Source: Pseudaquidulcibacter saccharophilus
GTDB taxonomy: Bacteria; Pseudomonadota; Alphaproteobacteria; Caulobacterales; Aquidulcibacteraceae
Assembly: GCF_019455445.1 (NCBI RefSeq)
Contig: NZ_JAHWUS010000006.1
Coordinates: 1 to 64,000, forward strand
Direction of reading: 5' to 3'
Length of the DNA stretch: 64,000 nt
Within the stretch, counting starts at the first letter, position 1. The number at the start of each line of letters is the position of its first letter. This document shows, one piece after another, positions 15,320 through 24,699 of the stretch. A program made the position numbers and the translations under genes. A model generated the notes under the pieces. It made no database searches, was not told where the DNA came from, and saw nothing but the letters and a program-made list of their open reading frames with translations.

Positions 15320-16970
15320 TTAATGCGCGGCGCAATACTTTACCAACATCTGATTTAGGCAAATCATCACGGAATTCCACGTGGCGCGGTACCTTATAAC
15401 CGGTTAGTTCTTCGCGGCAGTGTTGAATGATATCTTTTTCGGTAAGTTCTGGTTTGTTTTTAACCACAAAAACCTTTACCGCTTCACCTGAACGTTCGTC
15501 AGGAACACCAACCGCGGCAACCATTACCACACCAGGAATGCGCGAAACAGCTTCTTCGATTTCATTTGGGTAAACGTTAAATCCGGATACGATAATTGTA
15601 TCTTTTTTACGATCAACCAGATAAACAAATCCGTCCTTGTCCATAAAACCAACGTCGCCAGTTCGCAAGAAACCATCTTTAAACATAACTTGTTCGGTTT
15701 CTTGTGGGCGTTGCCAATACCCCTTCATTACCTGCGGGCCACGAACACAGATTTCCCCACTTTGACCAATTGGCATGTCATTGCCGGCATCATCACGAAT
15801 TGCAATTTCAGTTGAAGAAATAGGCAGGCCAATCGAACCATTAAATTCTTTCATAGTGAATGGGTTAATGGTTGCAGCGGGTGAGGTTTCTGTAAGTCCA
15901 TATGCTTGAATAAGCGTTGTTCCGGTTACTTCTTTCCAATTTTCAGCAACCACTGACTGCACAGCCATACCACCGCCTAATGAAATACGTAGTTTCGAAA
16001 AATCCATTGCTTTGAATTTTTCATTGTGCAAAAGCGCATTAAATAGCGTATTAACACCAGTCATAGAAGTAACTGGGTATTTCGCCCAATCTTTAACAAG
16101 ACCTTCGATATCACGCGGGTTTGCAATCAATAAATTCGGCGAACCAAGCATCATATTAAGCATGCAATTGGCGGTTAATGCGAAAATATGGTAAAGTGGC
16201 AATGCAGTTAAACCAAAATTATCACAATCCTTGGCAAGCGGTTTAACCCATTCATGTGCCTGCATCGCGTTGGCAATGATGTTTTTATGGGTAAGCATTG
16301 CTCCCTTTGAAACGCCTGTCGTGCCGCCGGTGTATTGCAAAAATGCAATATCTTCGTGGGTTAAGTCGTCAGCTAATTTAAAGCCGCGTTTCTTACCAAT
16401 TGCGAGCGCGGTTTTTAAATCAATTGCCCCATTTATCGACCATGCAGGAACCATTTTTTTGATATTTCTAACCACAAAATTGGTAAGCAGTCCTTTGATA
16501 CCGCCCAAAACCTCACCGATAGAGGTTACAATAACATGCTTAACTTTGGTGTTATCAATTACTTCTGCCAATGTATGGGCAAAATTCTCAAGTACGATGA
16601 TAGCATCAGCTTCGGAATCATTTAATTGATGCAGAAGTTCACGCGGTGTATAAAGCGGATTACAATTTACGACCACACAACCAGCGCGCAGAACACCCGC
16701 AATAGCAATTGGATATTGCAAGATATTTGGCATCATAATCGCCACCCTTGCACCTTTTTTAAGACCTAGACTTTGCAACCAACCGCCAAAATGATTACTT
16801 AAAACTTCAAGCTCATTAAAGCTAATCGCCTTATCCATACTTATGAATGCAGTACGAGAGGAATATTTATTGAATATGTCCGCAAACAAATGAGGTAAAG
16901 ACGGATATTTTGATATGTCTATGTCTGCTGCAACCCCTTCGGGGTAATTTTTAACCCATATTCTTTCCAT
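15315..16970 (-). CDS. fadD: Long-chain fatty-acid:CoA ligase
   Basis: AMP-forming acyl-CoA synthetase of 551 residues (E. coli FadD has 561). It activates fatty acids to acyl-CoA at the inner membrane face. The P-loop motif YTGGTTGVSKGAMLTHKN, the A-domain motif QAYGLTETSPA, and RTGDVGFMDKDGFVYLVDR with VSGFNVYPNEIE are all present, plus the C-terminal catalytic lysine in PKSDVGKVLRR. ATG 16970 has a GGGGAG ribosome site. It is the promoter-distal gene of the beta-oxidation cluster, 105 bp after the hotdog gene. That gap holds a perfect 14-bp palindrome, so it may have its own promoter. Confidence 0.93.
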   Translation of the reverse strand: MERIWVKNYPEGVAADIDISKYPSLPHLFADIFNKYSSRTAFISMDKAISFNELEVLSNHFGGWLQSLGLKKGARVAIMMPNILQYPIAIAGVLRAGCVVVNCNPLYTPRELLHQLNDSEADAIIVLENFAHTLAEVIDNTKVKHVIVTSIGEVLGGIKGLLTNFVVRNIKKMVPAWSINGAIDLKTALAIGKKRGFKLADDLTHEDIAFLQYTGGTTGVSKGAMLTHKNIIANAMQAHEWVKPLAKDCDNFGLTALPLYHIFALTANCMLNMMLGSPNLLIANPRDIEGLVKDWAKYPVTSMTGVNTLFNALLHNEKFKAMDFSKLRISLGGGMAVQSVVAENWKEVTGTTLIQAYGLTETSPAATINPFTMKEFNGSIGLPISSTEIAIRDDAGNDMPIGQSGEICVRGPQVMKGYWQRPQETEQVMFKDGFLRTGDVGFMDKDGFVYLVDRKKDTIIVSGFNVYPNEIEEAVSRIPGVVMVAAVGVPDERSGEAVKVFVVKNKPELTEKDIIQHCREELTGYKVPRHVEFRDDLPKSDVGKVLRRALK

Positions 16971-17037
16971 TTCATCTCCCCTTTTGTAATCGCATAGTCT
17001 TCAATCATTCTGTTTTATTTATGCTTTAATATTGTTT

Positions 17038-17051
17038 ATATTGCGCAATAT
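17038..17051. promoter_or_regulatory. 14-bp palindrome upstream of fadD
   Basis: ATATTGCGCAATAT is a perfect palindrome in the gap between the hotdog gene and fadD, 68 bp before the fadD start. It does not resemble the AAACG-CGTTT boxes of the TetR regulon. It may be an operator for fadD. Confidence 0.35.
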
Positions 17052-17075
17052 CTTTCCGCCTTGCTTATTGATAAT

Positions 17076-17651
17076 CTATATCAAATTTGTGGCTTTTTTT
17101 AGATTTTGCTTGTTTTTGTGAAATTCTTTATTCGCAATATAAATTTCCCTCTCCACTATTGCATAAACGCTTCCGCTTTTGTCTTTTAGTTCAACTAAAT
17201 AGTTTCTCTTAATTTCACCATTTTGCACAACCTCTGCACGAATACTAGATATTTCATCTTTTGAAATAGTAAATTCTGCATATAAATCGCAAAACCCCGG
17301 CTTTAAAAAACGTATTTTTGCCGACCTATCCCAAATTATATATTCACGACCCAATTTAAGACTTAGCATTGCCATATGAACGCCATCGGTAATTGCAAAT
17401 AACGAACCACCAAATAATGAGCCAACCATATTTTTGGTTCGCCAATTTAACGGCAGGCGCATCCTAATTTGTGACAAATCTTCTGACACATAATCAACAT
17501 GACCTCCTGCCCCCAAAAACGCTGGATGAAAATTAAAACCCAACTTTACGGCAAAAGTTCGTAAAGATGGCGGAATTTTCCTAAGCCAGCGCGGCCTTAC
17601 ATCTGCTGCAAGCACATTTTCATCACAGATATTTGCCTTAGAGACGCTCAA
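17076..17651 (-). CDS. DUF4442 hotdog-fold protein, possible acyl-CoA thioesterase
   Basis: 191-residue protein resembling the DUF4442/YiiD-C family, which adopts a hotdog fold. Recognisable parts are the segment MRLPLNWRTKNMVGSLFGG and the following central helix SLFAITDGVHMAMLSLKLG. Acyl-CoA or acyl-ACP thioesterase activity is plausible for this fold but not shown. Its start overlaps the end of the thiolase gene by 14 bp, so it belongs to the same operon. An inverted repeat TTGATA-n5-TATCAA (17068-17084) covers its stop codon. Confidence 0.7.
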   Translation of the reverse strand: MSVSKANICDENVLAADVRPRWLRKIPPSLRTFAVKLGFNFHPAFLGAGGHVDYVSEDLSQIRMRLPLNWRTKNMVGSLFGGSLFAITDGVHMAMLSLKLGREYIIWDRSAKIRFLKPGFCDLYAEFTISKDEISSIRAEVVQNGEIKRNYLVELKDKSGSVYAIVEREIYIANKEFHKNKQNLKKATNLI

Positions 17652-18837
17652 TGATACCCGCTGCCCCCATGCCTGTGCCGATACACATGGTTACCATGCC
17701 GTATTTGCCGCCAGTACGCTTCAAGTTATGAACAACGGTTGCCGCACGAATTGCACCAGTTGCACCAAGTGGGTGACCAAGTGCAATTGCGCCACCAAGT
17801 GGGTTCACTTTGGTTGGGTCAAGGTCAAGTTCACGCATAACCGCAAGTGACTGCGCGGCAAATGCCTCATTAAGCTCAATCCAATCCAAATCTTCTTTTT
17901 TGATACCTGCACGGTCCAAAGCTTTTGGAATTGCCGCAATAGGACCAATACCCATAATTTCTGGTGGCACACCAGCCACCGCAAAACTAACAAAACGTGC
18001 CATAGGTGTAAGGTTATATTGTTTCAAAATCTTTTCTGAAACCAATACAACTGCCGCCGCGCCATCAGACATTTGCGATGAATTGCCCGCAGTAACAGAG
18101 CCACGAACATTAAATACTGGTCGAAGTTTTGCCAAACCTTCTATTGAAGAATTGGCGCGTGGACCTTCATCATTTTCGGCAAGACGATCGACAATTTTTA
18201 CCTGTCCAGTTTTTAAATCAGGGTGATGCTCTTGATATGCAAACGGTGAAATTTCGGCTTTAAAATGACCCGCAGCAATTGCAGCAATTGCCTTTTGGTG
18301 TGAAGCCAATGCAAATGCGTCTTGGTCTTCGCGGCTTACGTTCCATTTTTTCGCAACTTCTTCGGCTGTTAAACCCATACCGTAAGCGATTGCGTAATTT
18401 TCTTCTTTTTCAAAAACCGCCGGGTTCATAGCAATTTTATTACCCATCATTTGCGGCATTATGGTCATAGATTCTGTGCCTGCGCCAATCATAACATCGG
18501 CATTGCCAAGCATGATTTGGTTGGCTGCATCAGCGACCGCATTGATACCAGAAGAGCAGAAACGATTGATTGTAATCCCTGGCACAGTGTCTGGAAGACC
18601 GGCAAGCAAAAGACCGATACGTGAAACGTTCATCCCTTGCTCTGCTTCTGGCATTGCGCAACCAGTTACAACATCGCCAATTAAATGCGGATCGATGTCG
18701 CCCGCTTGTTCCCATGCCTTTTTAATAGCAAATGCCAACATATCATCTGGACGAACGTGTTTAAACATTCCGCCTTTTTTCGCCACCGGAAGACGCGTAG
18801 CAGAAACAATATATGCATCCTGAATTTGTTTTGTCAT
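17638..18837 (-). CDS. fadA: Acetyl-CoA acyltransferase (thiolase, FadA type)
   Basis: Thiolase of 399 residues catalysing the last step of beta-oxidation (3-ketoacyl-CoA plus CoA to acyl-CoA plus acetyl-CoA). The acyl-accepting Cys94 is in NRFCSSGINAVADA. The C-terminal histidine and cysteine motifs are ALGHPLGATGA and MCIGTGMGAAG. It starts 16 bp after the FadN-type gene, matching the fadN-fadA gene order of Bacillus. It is one of two thiolases here; the other (23366-24655) is of the FadI type. Confidence 0.93.
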   Translation of the reverse strand: MTKQIQDAYIVSATRLPVAKKGGMFKHVRPDDMLAFAIKKAWEQAGDIDPHLIGDVVTGCAMPEAEQGMNVSRIGLLLAGLPDTVPGITINRFCSSGINAVADAANQIMLGNADVMIGAGTESMTIMPQMMGNKIAMNPAVFEKEENYAIAYGMGLTAEEVAKKWNVSREDQDAFALASHQKAIAAIAAGHFKAEISPFAYQEHHPDLKTGQVKIVDRLAENDEGPRANSSIEGLAKLRPVFNVRGSVTAGNSSQMSDGAAAVVLVSEKILKQYNLTPMARFVSFAVAGVPPEIMGIGPIAAIPKALDRAGIKKEDLDWIELNEAFAAQSLAVMRELDLDPTKVNPLGGAIALGHPLGATGAIRAATVVHNLKRTGGKYGMVTMCIGTGMGAAGIIERL

Positions 18838-18852
18838 TTATATCTCCTGCCC

Positions 18853-21249
18853 TTAGTTTCTTAGTGGTTTTCCAGTTTCAAGCGTGTGTTTAATGCGCGC
18901 TTGGGTCAACGGGTTTTTAAGTAGTTCAACGAAAAGTGTGCGTTCTTGAATAAGTAGCCATTCTTCATCAACCAAAGAGCCGCCTTCAATATCGCCACCG
19001 CAAAGGGCAATTGCCGCGTATTTGGCAACACGGTAATCATGTTCGGAAATCATACCGCCTTTTAGCATGTTCATAAGAATCATTTCCAAAGATGCCACGC
19101 CGCCACGACCAGCAACAACAATTCCACGTGCTTTTAATGGCGGTATATAGTTCGCATCGGCAATTGCACGCGCTTCTTTGATGGCGACATGCAATGTTTC
19201 ATGTGCGTTAAACAAAATTGTATCGGTATCTTTTGCAAAGCCCATCTCAATTGCCTCTAGTGCAGAGGTTGAAACTTTTGCCATCGCAATATTGGTAAAT
19301 ACTGGCTGGATGAAATTCATCAACTCACCCGGGGTTGCCGATTTTGCCGCCCAATCCGCTGCGCGAATTGCAAATTCCTTACAACCGCCACCGGCAGGAA
19401 TAAGGCCAACACCAGCCTCCACAAGACCAATATAGCTTTCAAGGGCAATAACGCGTTTTGTGGCATGCATAACAAATTCACAACCGCCGCCCAATGCCAT
19501 ACCTTGTACCGCAGTAACCACAGGCACTTGAGAATATTTTAAAGCCTGTGATGCACGTTGGAATTTTTCAACCATTGCGGCAAGAATATCAAAACGGTTT
19601 TGTTCAATCGCTTCAGTAACTTTTTTAAGGTTTGCACCGACCGCAAATGGCGCTTCGTGCCACATTACTACGCCGTCAAGATTAGCTTCAGCAAATTTGA
19701 CCGCCTCGATAACACCGTCAAGAACTTCATCACCAATTGCGTGCATTTTAGTTTTAATGGAAATGATGCCAATGCCATTATCGACTTCTGGCAATCTCCA
19801 AAGGCGCACACCTTCATTTTCATAAAGGGTTTCGCCGCTTGCCTCTGGGGTTTTTGCATTTTCACCCAATAAAGGCTCTTTGAAAATTTGACGTTTATAA
19901 ACATCCAATGAAGAACGTGGGACATAACTATTAGAATGTGCCGACCATGACCCCTCTGGCGTATGAACACCGTCACGTCCATCATTTACCCATGCTGGCA
20001 AAGGTGTATCTGACAAGGTTTTACCGGTAGCAATATCTTCGCTAATAGCCTGCGCAATTGCCTTCCATCCCGCAGATTGCCAAATTTCAAATGGACCTTG
20101 CACCCAACCAAAACCCCAACGAATTGCGAAATCAAGATCACGTGCATTATCAGCAATGTTTTCAAGCTGAACCGCTGCATAATGGAACACATCGCGGAAA
20201 ATAGCCCATAGGAATTGCGCGTGCGGATGATTGGAGGCACGTAGTGCGGCAAACTTTTCAGATGGATTTTTAATTTTTAAAATTGCCGCAACTTCATCGG
20301 CAACCACCGCATTTGAAGGACGATAATCTTGGGCTTTAAGATCAAGCACCATGATATCTTTGCCAACTTTTTTGAAAATGCCAACTTTGGTTTTTTGTCC
20401 CAAAGCGCCCATTTCAATTAGTTTTTCAATCCAAACAGGCGGGTTAAAATGCTTGTGCCAAGGGTCATTTGGCAAGGTGTCACGCATGGTTTTTGTGGCA
20501 TGCGCCATAACGTCAAGACCAACAATATCGGCCGTACGATAAGTCGCACTTTTTGGGCGACCAATACTTGGACCAGTCAAGGCATCAACCACGTCAAAAC
20601 CTAAATCAAAAGCTTGTGTGTGGTGCATAACCGCAAGCATTGAGAAAACCCCAATACGGTTGGCAACAAAATTTGGTGTATCAAATGCGCGAACAACACC
20701 TTTGCCAAGACGGCTTACAAGCCATGATTCAAGTGCATCAACTACTTTTGTGCTCGTGGTTTTGGTTGGAATGATTTCCACCAAATTCATATAACGTGGC
20801 GGGTTGAAAAAGTGTATGCCGCAGAAATTATGGCGTATATTTTCCGGCAAGGCATGTGACAATTCATTAATTGAAAGGCCAGAAGTGTTAGACGCCACAA
20901 CCGCATTTTCGTTCAAAAATGGACTAATTTTCGCATATAAGTCGCTTTTCCAATCCATACGCTCGGCGATTGCTTCAATAATTAAATCACAATCTTTTAA
21001 CGCCTCTAAATCGTCATCGTAATTTGCAGCATCAATATATTTCATTACCGACTTTGATGCGAATGGCGCCGGTTGCAATTTTTTCATGCCATCAAGCGCT
21101 TTTTGAACAATTGCGTTCTTTGGGCCTTCTTTGGCAGGTAAATCAAACAATAAAACGGGAATATTTGCATTGGCTAGATGCGCCGCAATTTGCGCGCCCA
21201 TCACGCCAGCGCCCAATACGGCGGCTTTTTTAATCGATAGTTTTGTCAA
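18853..21249 (-). CDS. 3-hydroxyacyl-CoA dehydrogenase/enoyl-CoA hydratase, FadN-type order
   Basis: Bifunctional beta-oxidation protein of 798 residues with the dehydrogenase first and the hydratase-like domain last, the reverse of FadB. The NAD site AAVLGAGVMGAQIAAHLA is at the very N-terminus, and HFFNPPRYMNLVEIIPT follows. The crotonase part near residues 500-690 has ALGGGCEFVMHATK and LVEAGVGLIPAGGGC, with a Glu in each. I place the start at TTG 21249, preceded by AGGGAG with a 6-nt gap; an upstream TTG at 21264 would begin upstream of that ribosome site. Downstream thiolase and hotdog genes complete the operon, whose promoter carries a TetR-like box. Confidence 0.9.
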   Translation of the reverse strand: MTKLSIKKAAVLGAGVMGAQIAAHLANANIPVLLFDLPAKEGPKNAIVQKALDGMKKLQPAPFASKSVMKYIDAANYDDDLEALKDCDLIIEAIAERMDWKSDLYAKISPFLNENAVVASNTSGLSINELSHALPENIRHNFCGIHFFNPPRYMNLVEIIPTKTTSTKVVDALESWLVSRLGKGVVRAFDTPNFVANRIGVFSMLAVMHHTQAFDLGFDVVDALTGPSIGRPKSATYRTADIVGLDVMAHATKTMRDTLPNDPWHKHFNPPVWIEKLIEMGALGQKTKVGIFKKVGKDIMVLDLKAQDYRPSNAVVADEVAAILKIKNPSEKFAALRASNHPHAQFLWAIFRDVFHYAAVQLENIADNARDLDFAIRWGFGWVQGPFEIWQSAGWKAIAQAISEDIATGKTLSDTPLPAWVNDGRDGVHTPEGSWSAHSNSYVPRSSLDVYKRQIFKEPLLGENAKTPEASGETLYENEGVRLWRLPEVDNGIGIISIKTKMHAIGDEVLDGVIEAVKFAEANLDGVVMWHEAPFAVGANLKKVTEAIEQNRFDILAAMVEKFQRASQALKYSQVPVVTAVQGMALGGGCEFVMHATKRVIALESYIGLVEAGVGLIPAGGGCKEFAIRAADWAAKSATPGELMNFIQPVFTNIAMAKVSTSALEAIEMGFAKDTDTILFNAHETLHVAIKEARAIADANYIPPLKARGIVVAGRGGVASLEMILMNMLKGGMISEHDYRVAKYAAIALCGGDIEGGSLVDEEWLLIQERTLFVELLKNPLTQARIKHTLETGKPLRN

Positions 21250-21297
21250 AAAACACTCCCTCAAGCTTAATTAATTTCTGAACTATACGTCCATTTT

Positions 21298-21309
21298 AAA
21301 CGACCGTTT
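21298..21309. promoter_or_regulatory. TetR-like operator of the fadN-fadA operon
   Basis: AAACGACCGTTT, an imperfect palindrome (5-bp arms AAACG/CGTTT), immediately follows the predicted -10 of the operon promoter. A related box (AAACGAACGTAT) occupies the same position at the tetR promoter. Binding by the TetR protein at 24700-25488 is inferred. Confidence 0.5.
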
Positions 21310-21310
21310 T

Positions 21311-21338
21311 AATATATGGTCAAACACTGGCTCGTCAA
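21311..21338 (-). promoter_or_regulatory. Predicted promoter of the fadN-fadA operon
   Basis: TTGACG (21338-21333), 16 bp, TATATT (21316-21311) on the minus strand, with the operator starting 1 bp downstream. It defines the 194-bp gap between the two bifunctional genes as a separate transcription unit. Confidence 0.5.
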
Positions 21339-21443
21339 GCCCTAAATTTATAAAATATACTAATGGCGAAAATAAGGTGATTAGATAAAACTTTGACCAA
21401 ATGAATACTCCTTTCCCCTTATGGGGAAAGGAAAATCAGTCAT

Positions 21444-23354
21444 TTAGCCAATGCTATAATTTAATGGTCCGCCCGTGAATGGCGCAAACCCAGTTCCAAA
21501 AATAACACCGGCATCTGCAAGGTCGGCATCGCCAACAATACCCTCGTCAACCAGCTTTTGTGTTCGCTGAAGCAATGGCGCAATCAGGCGCTCGGCAAGA
21601 CCAGCAGGTATTTCGCCAGCTTTGCCTTTTTGCGCCTTACCATCAACCCAATTATAAAAACCACTTCCGGTTTTTTTGCCCAAATTGCCTTTTTCGATTT
21701 TTTCAAGCAAACATTTTGGCGCCTCATCAGCATCGGCAATTTGGCTGCCTGCGGCCATGGCAATATCAAGACCAACGGTGTCAACAAGTTCAATTGGGCC
21801 GATAGGCATACCAAAAGCAAGCATAGCCTCGTCAACAGTTTCAGGACTAATCCCCTCGTCAACAGCACGCATTGCCTCAAGCATATAGGGTGTAAGCACT
21901 GCATTGACCAAAAACCCAGGGGCAGACTTTACCGGAAGCGGTAATTTATCGATTTGTTTAACAAATGACAAAGCCTTTTTGACGGTTTTTTCATCGCTAA
22001 TTTCGGCGTTGATAACCTCTACAAGTGGCATCTGTGCGACTGGATTAAAGAAATGGATCCCAACAAGACGTGCTGGATTTTTCAAAACAATAGCTAAATC
22101 TTCTAGTTTCAGGCTAGAGGTATTGGTGGCTAGAATTGCACTGGCTTTCATTTTCTTTTCTAAAGATGAAAGCAAGCTATGTTTGGCATCAAGATTTTCA
22201 AAAATTGCCTCAATGACAACATCGGCATCCTTTACGCCGTCACCCGCAACATCGGGAACGAGGCGATCAAACGCATCGCGTGCCAAAAGCGGGTCTTTTA
22301 TACGGCGATCAAACAATTTTTTAGCGCGCCCAATTGCCGGTGCAATCCTATCGACAGATGTATCCTGTAAAGTGACTTTTAAACCGCGTAATGCACACCA
22401 TGCCGCAATATCGCCACCCATAATGCCAGCACCAACAACGTGAACATGGCTAGCCTTAAAGTCGCTTTGTGAGCCAAACTTTTTCAATCTTTCCTGAAGG
22501 AAAAATACCCGCACCAAATTACGAGCAGTTTTTGAATTTATGATATTATCAATTAAATTAGGGTCAGCTAGTGCATTACCATCATGTTTTTCCCAAATAT
22601 CAAGAATTGCATATGGTGCGGGGTAATGTTCGGGACGCGCCTTTTTGACAAGTTCTTCACGTGCCTTTTTGGCGGTTACTGTCTTTAACGGACCACTTAG
22701 CACCTGTGAAACTAAACCAAGTTTTTTATGATGATCACCAGAAAGCACCAATTGCTTGGCGGCCATTTCCATAACACGAGGTGGCACACAATCATCAGCA
22801 AGACCAAGTTTTTTTGCCTTTTTGGCATCAATAGTTTTACCAGAAAGCATCATATCAAGCGCTTGCGGTGCGCCAATTCTTTCAGGGAGACGTTTCATAC
22901 CACCCCAACCAGGGAAAATACCAAGCATTACTTCGGGCAAGCCCATTTTGGTTGACGGTTCATCTACCACAAGCAAGTATTTACATGCCAATGCAAGCTC
23001 TAGCCCGCCACCCAAACAATGCCCGCGTACCAATGCTAATGTTGGATATTTCACATCACCAAGGCGATTAAATAAATTCCAACCACGGGAAATTATTTCA
23101 ATTCCTTTTTCTTTGCTATCGAGTTTTGTAAACTCATTAATATCAGCACCGGCAATAAAGCCAGCTGATTTTCCAGAACGGAAAATAACGGCTTTGGGTT
23201 GGGTTTTGTCGAATTCATCAAGCAATATTGCCAATTCATCCATGATTTCTTTGGATAATGTGTTGGCATTTTCGCCAGCTTTGTCCAAGATTGCGGTTAT
23301 GATCCCTTGTTCATCATTTTCTAACCGCCAGTTTTTGAGATTTAATTCAGTCAT
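21444..23354 (-). CDS. fadJ: Enoyl-CoA hydratase/3-hydroxyacyl-CoA dehydrogenase, FadJ/FadB type
   Basis: Bifunctional protein of 636 residues, somewhat shorter than E. coli FadB (729) or FadJ (714). The N-terminal crotonase domain carries the catalytic pair Glu119 (GHCLGGGLELALA) and Glu141 (GLPEVMLGIFPGWGG). The dehydrogenase domain begins near residue 303 with VVGAGIMGGDIAAW and has GIHFFNPVAQMPLVEV. It follows the FadI-type thiolase by 11 bp. The partner thiolase class suggests the FadIJ branch. It is intact at both ends; the reduced length comes from a compact C-terminal domain. Confidence 0.92.
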   Translation of the reverse strand: MTELNLKNWRLENDEQGIITAILDKAGENANTLSKEIMDELAILLDEFDKTQPKAVIFRSGKSAGFIAGADINEFTKLDSKEKGIEIISRGWNLFNRLGDVKYPTLALVRGHCLGGGLELALACKYLLVVDEPSTKMGLPEVMLGIFPGWGGMKRLPERIGAPQALDMMLSGKTIDAKKAKKLGLADDCVPPRVMEMAAKQLVLSGDHHKKLGLVSQVLSGPLKTVTAKKAREELVKKARPEHYPAPYAILDIWEKHDGNALADPNLIDNIINSKTARNLVRVFFLQERLKKFGSQSDFKASHVHVVGAGIMGGDIAAWCALRGLKVTLQDTSVDRIAPAIGRAKKLFDRRIKDPLLARDAFDRLVPDVAGDGVKDADVVIEAIFENLDAKHSLLSSLEKKMKASAILATNTSSLKLEDLAIVLKNPARLVGIHFFNPVAQMPLVEVINAEISDEKTVKKALSFVKQIDKLPLPVKSAPGFLVNAVLTPYMLEAMRAVDEGISPETVDEAMLAFGMPIGPIELVDTVGLDIAMAAGSQIADADEAPKCLLEKIEKGNLGKKTGSGFYNWVDGKAQKGKAGEIPAGLAERLIAPLLQRTQKLVDEGIVGDADLADAGVIFGTGFAPFTGGPLNYSIG

Positions 23355-23365
23355 TTTTATTCTCT

Positions 23366-24655
23366 TTAAATAGTTTCAACCAGCATCGAACCGCCAAGAC
23401 CGCCACCAATACAAATTGTGGCAATCCCTTTCTTGCCGCCTGTACGGCGCAAAATCTGTAAAACATGAAGCACGATACGCGCGCCAGACGCCCCAACTGG
23501 ATGACCAAGAGCCACCGCGCCACCATCAATATTAAGCTTTTCTTCGTCAATCTTGCCGAACGCACTAGAAAGACCAAGCTGGCCTTTGCAATATTCGTCA
23601 GATTCCCAAGCGCGTAGGCAACCAATTACTTGTGCTGCAAATGCTTCGTTTAATTCCCAAGCATCAATATCTTCAATCTTAAGATTATTGCGCTGCATCA
23701 ATGGTGTTGTGGCATGAACTGGCCCAAGACCCATAATAGCAGGATCAAGCCCAGCCCATTCACTATCTGAAATTACGCCAATTGGCTTTAATTTATGTTT
23801 TTTAACCGCTTCTTCTGATGCCAATATAAGCCATGCCGCACCATCAGTAATTTGTGATGAATTGGCGGCGGTAATATTGCCGTATTTTTTGTCAAAGAAT
23901 GGTTTTAATTTTGCCATGCCCGCCATTGAGGCATCAGGCCTGACCCCATCGTCAGCGGCATAAACCTTACCATCGCCATCAATGATTGGAACTATTTCCT
24001 CGAAATGCCCGCTTTGCTGTGCCGCCAAAACCCTTTGGTGGCTACGCACCGAATATTCATCCATTTCTTTGCGGCTAATATTAAATTTCCAAGCCAGATT
24101 TTCTGCGGTTTGCCCCATCAATAAACCAACCACAGGATCAGTTAAACCCTTCATAAGGCCAATCACAGGATTCAAAACCTCTGGAACCTTTAATTTTGCG
24201 AAGACCGCTGCCTTTTCCATTGGGGTTTTTGCGCCCATAAGAGATGCAAACCAACCAACCATCTTGTCGTTATACATAAGTGGTGCGCGCGACAAAGCAT
24301 CAACCCCACCCGCCATAACCAAATCCGAACGACCAGTAAGAATATTAGCGATTGCAGAATCAAGCGCCTGCATACCCGATGCACAATTGCGCATCACGGT
24401 CCAACCTGGAACTTTTTCGCCACACCCCATGCGTAATGCAACCATACGCCCAATATTGGTTTCATCAGCTGATGCACCCGCACATCCAAGAATAACTTCA
24501 TCTAAATCTGTTGGTGCAAACTTTTGGCGGAGCAATAAGGCACGACCCGCTTGGGTTGCCATATCGGACGCAGAAAATGGCCCTGGGCCTTTTTGCGCCT
24601 TTAAAAATGGTGAACGAGCACCATCAACAATATATATTTTCTTGTCAAATCCCAT
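23366..24655 (-). CDS. fadI: Acetyl-CoA acyltransferase, FadI type
   Basis: Thiolase of 429 residues, the larger FadI-like class that pairs with FadJ. Active-site Cys91 lies in MRNCASGMQALDSA; the C-terminal motifs are ALGHPVGASGAR and ICIGGGLGGSM. It sits between tetR (44 bp upstream) and fadJ (11 bp downstream) in one minus-strand operon. With FadJ it would cleave medium- or long-chain 3-ketoacyl-CoA. A long antisense open frame over this gene is only a coding shadow. Confidence 0.93.
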   Translation of the reverse strand: MGFDKKIYIVDGARSPFLKAQKGPGPFSASDMATQAGRALLLRQKFAPTDLDEVILGCAGASADETNIGRMVALRMGCGEKVPGWTVMRNCASGMQALDSAIANILTGRSDLVMAGGVDALSRAPLMYNDKMVGWFASLMGAKTPMEKAAVFAKLKVPEVLNPVIGLMKGLTDPVVGLLMGQTAENLAWKFNISRKEMDEYSVRSHQRVLAAQQSGHFEEIVPIIDGDGKVYAADDGVRPDASMAGMAKLKPFFDKKYGNITAANSSQITDGAAWLILASEEAVKKHKLKPIGVISDSEWAGLDPAIMGLGPVHATTPLMQRNNLKIEDIDAWELNEAFAAQVIGCLRAWESDEYCKGQLGLSSAFGKIDEEKLNIDGGAVALGHPVGASGARIVLHVLQILRRTGGKKGIATICIGGGLGGSMLVETI

Positions 24656-24699
24656 TGTAACCTCAATCTATTTGGGTAACCTTAATCTGTTGAGTAATT

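Noticed and set aside
19880-19920. Peptide DVYKRQ in the FadN-type protein, which can mark Nextera mosaic-end adapter contamination
   Set aside because: The underlying codons are GAT GTT TAT AAA CGT CAA, not the adapter sequence. The frame continues on both sides, and related proteins have a similar VYKRQ/VYQRQ segment, so it is genuine.
21444-23354. Truncation of the FadJ-type protein
   Set aside because: It is shorter than E. coli FadB/FadJ but has both catalytic domains, intact motifs and a natural C-terminus, and no remnant sequence lies downstream.
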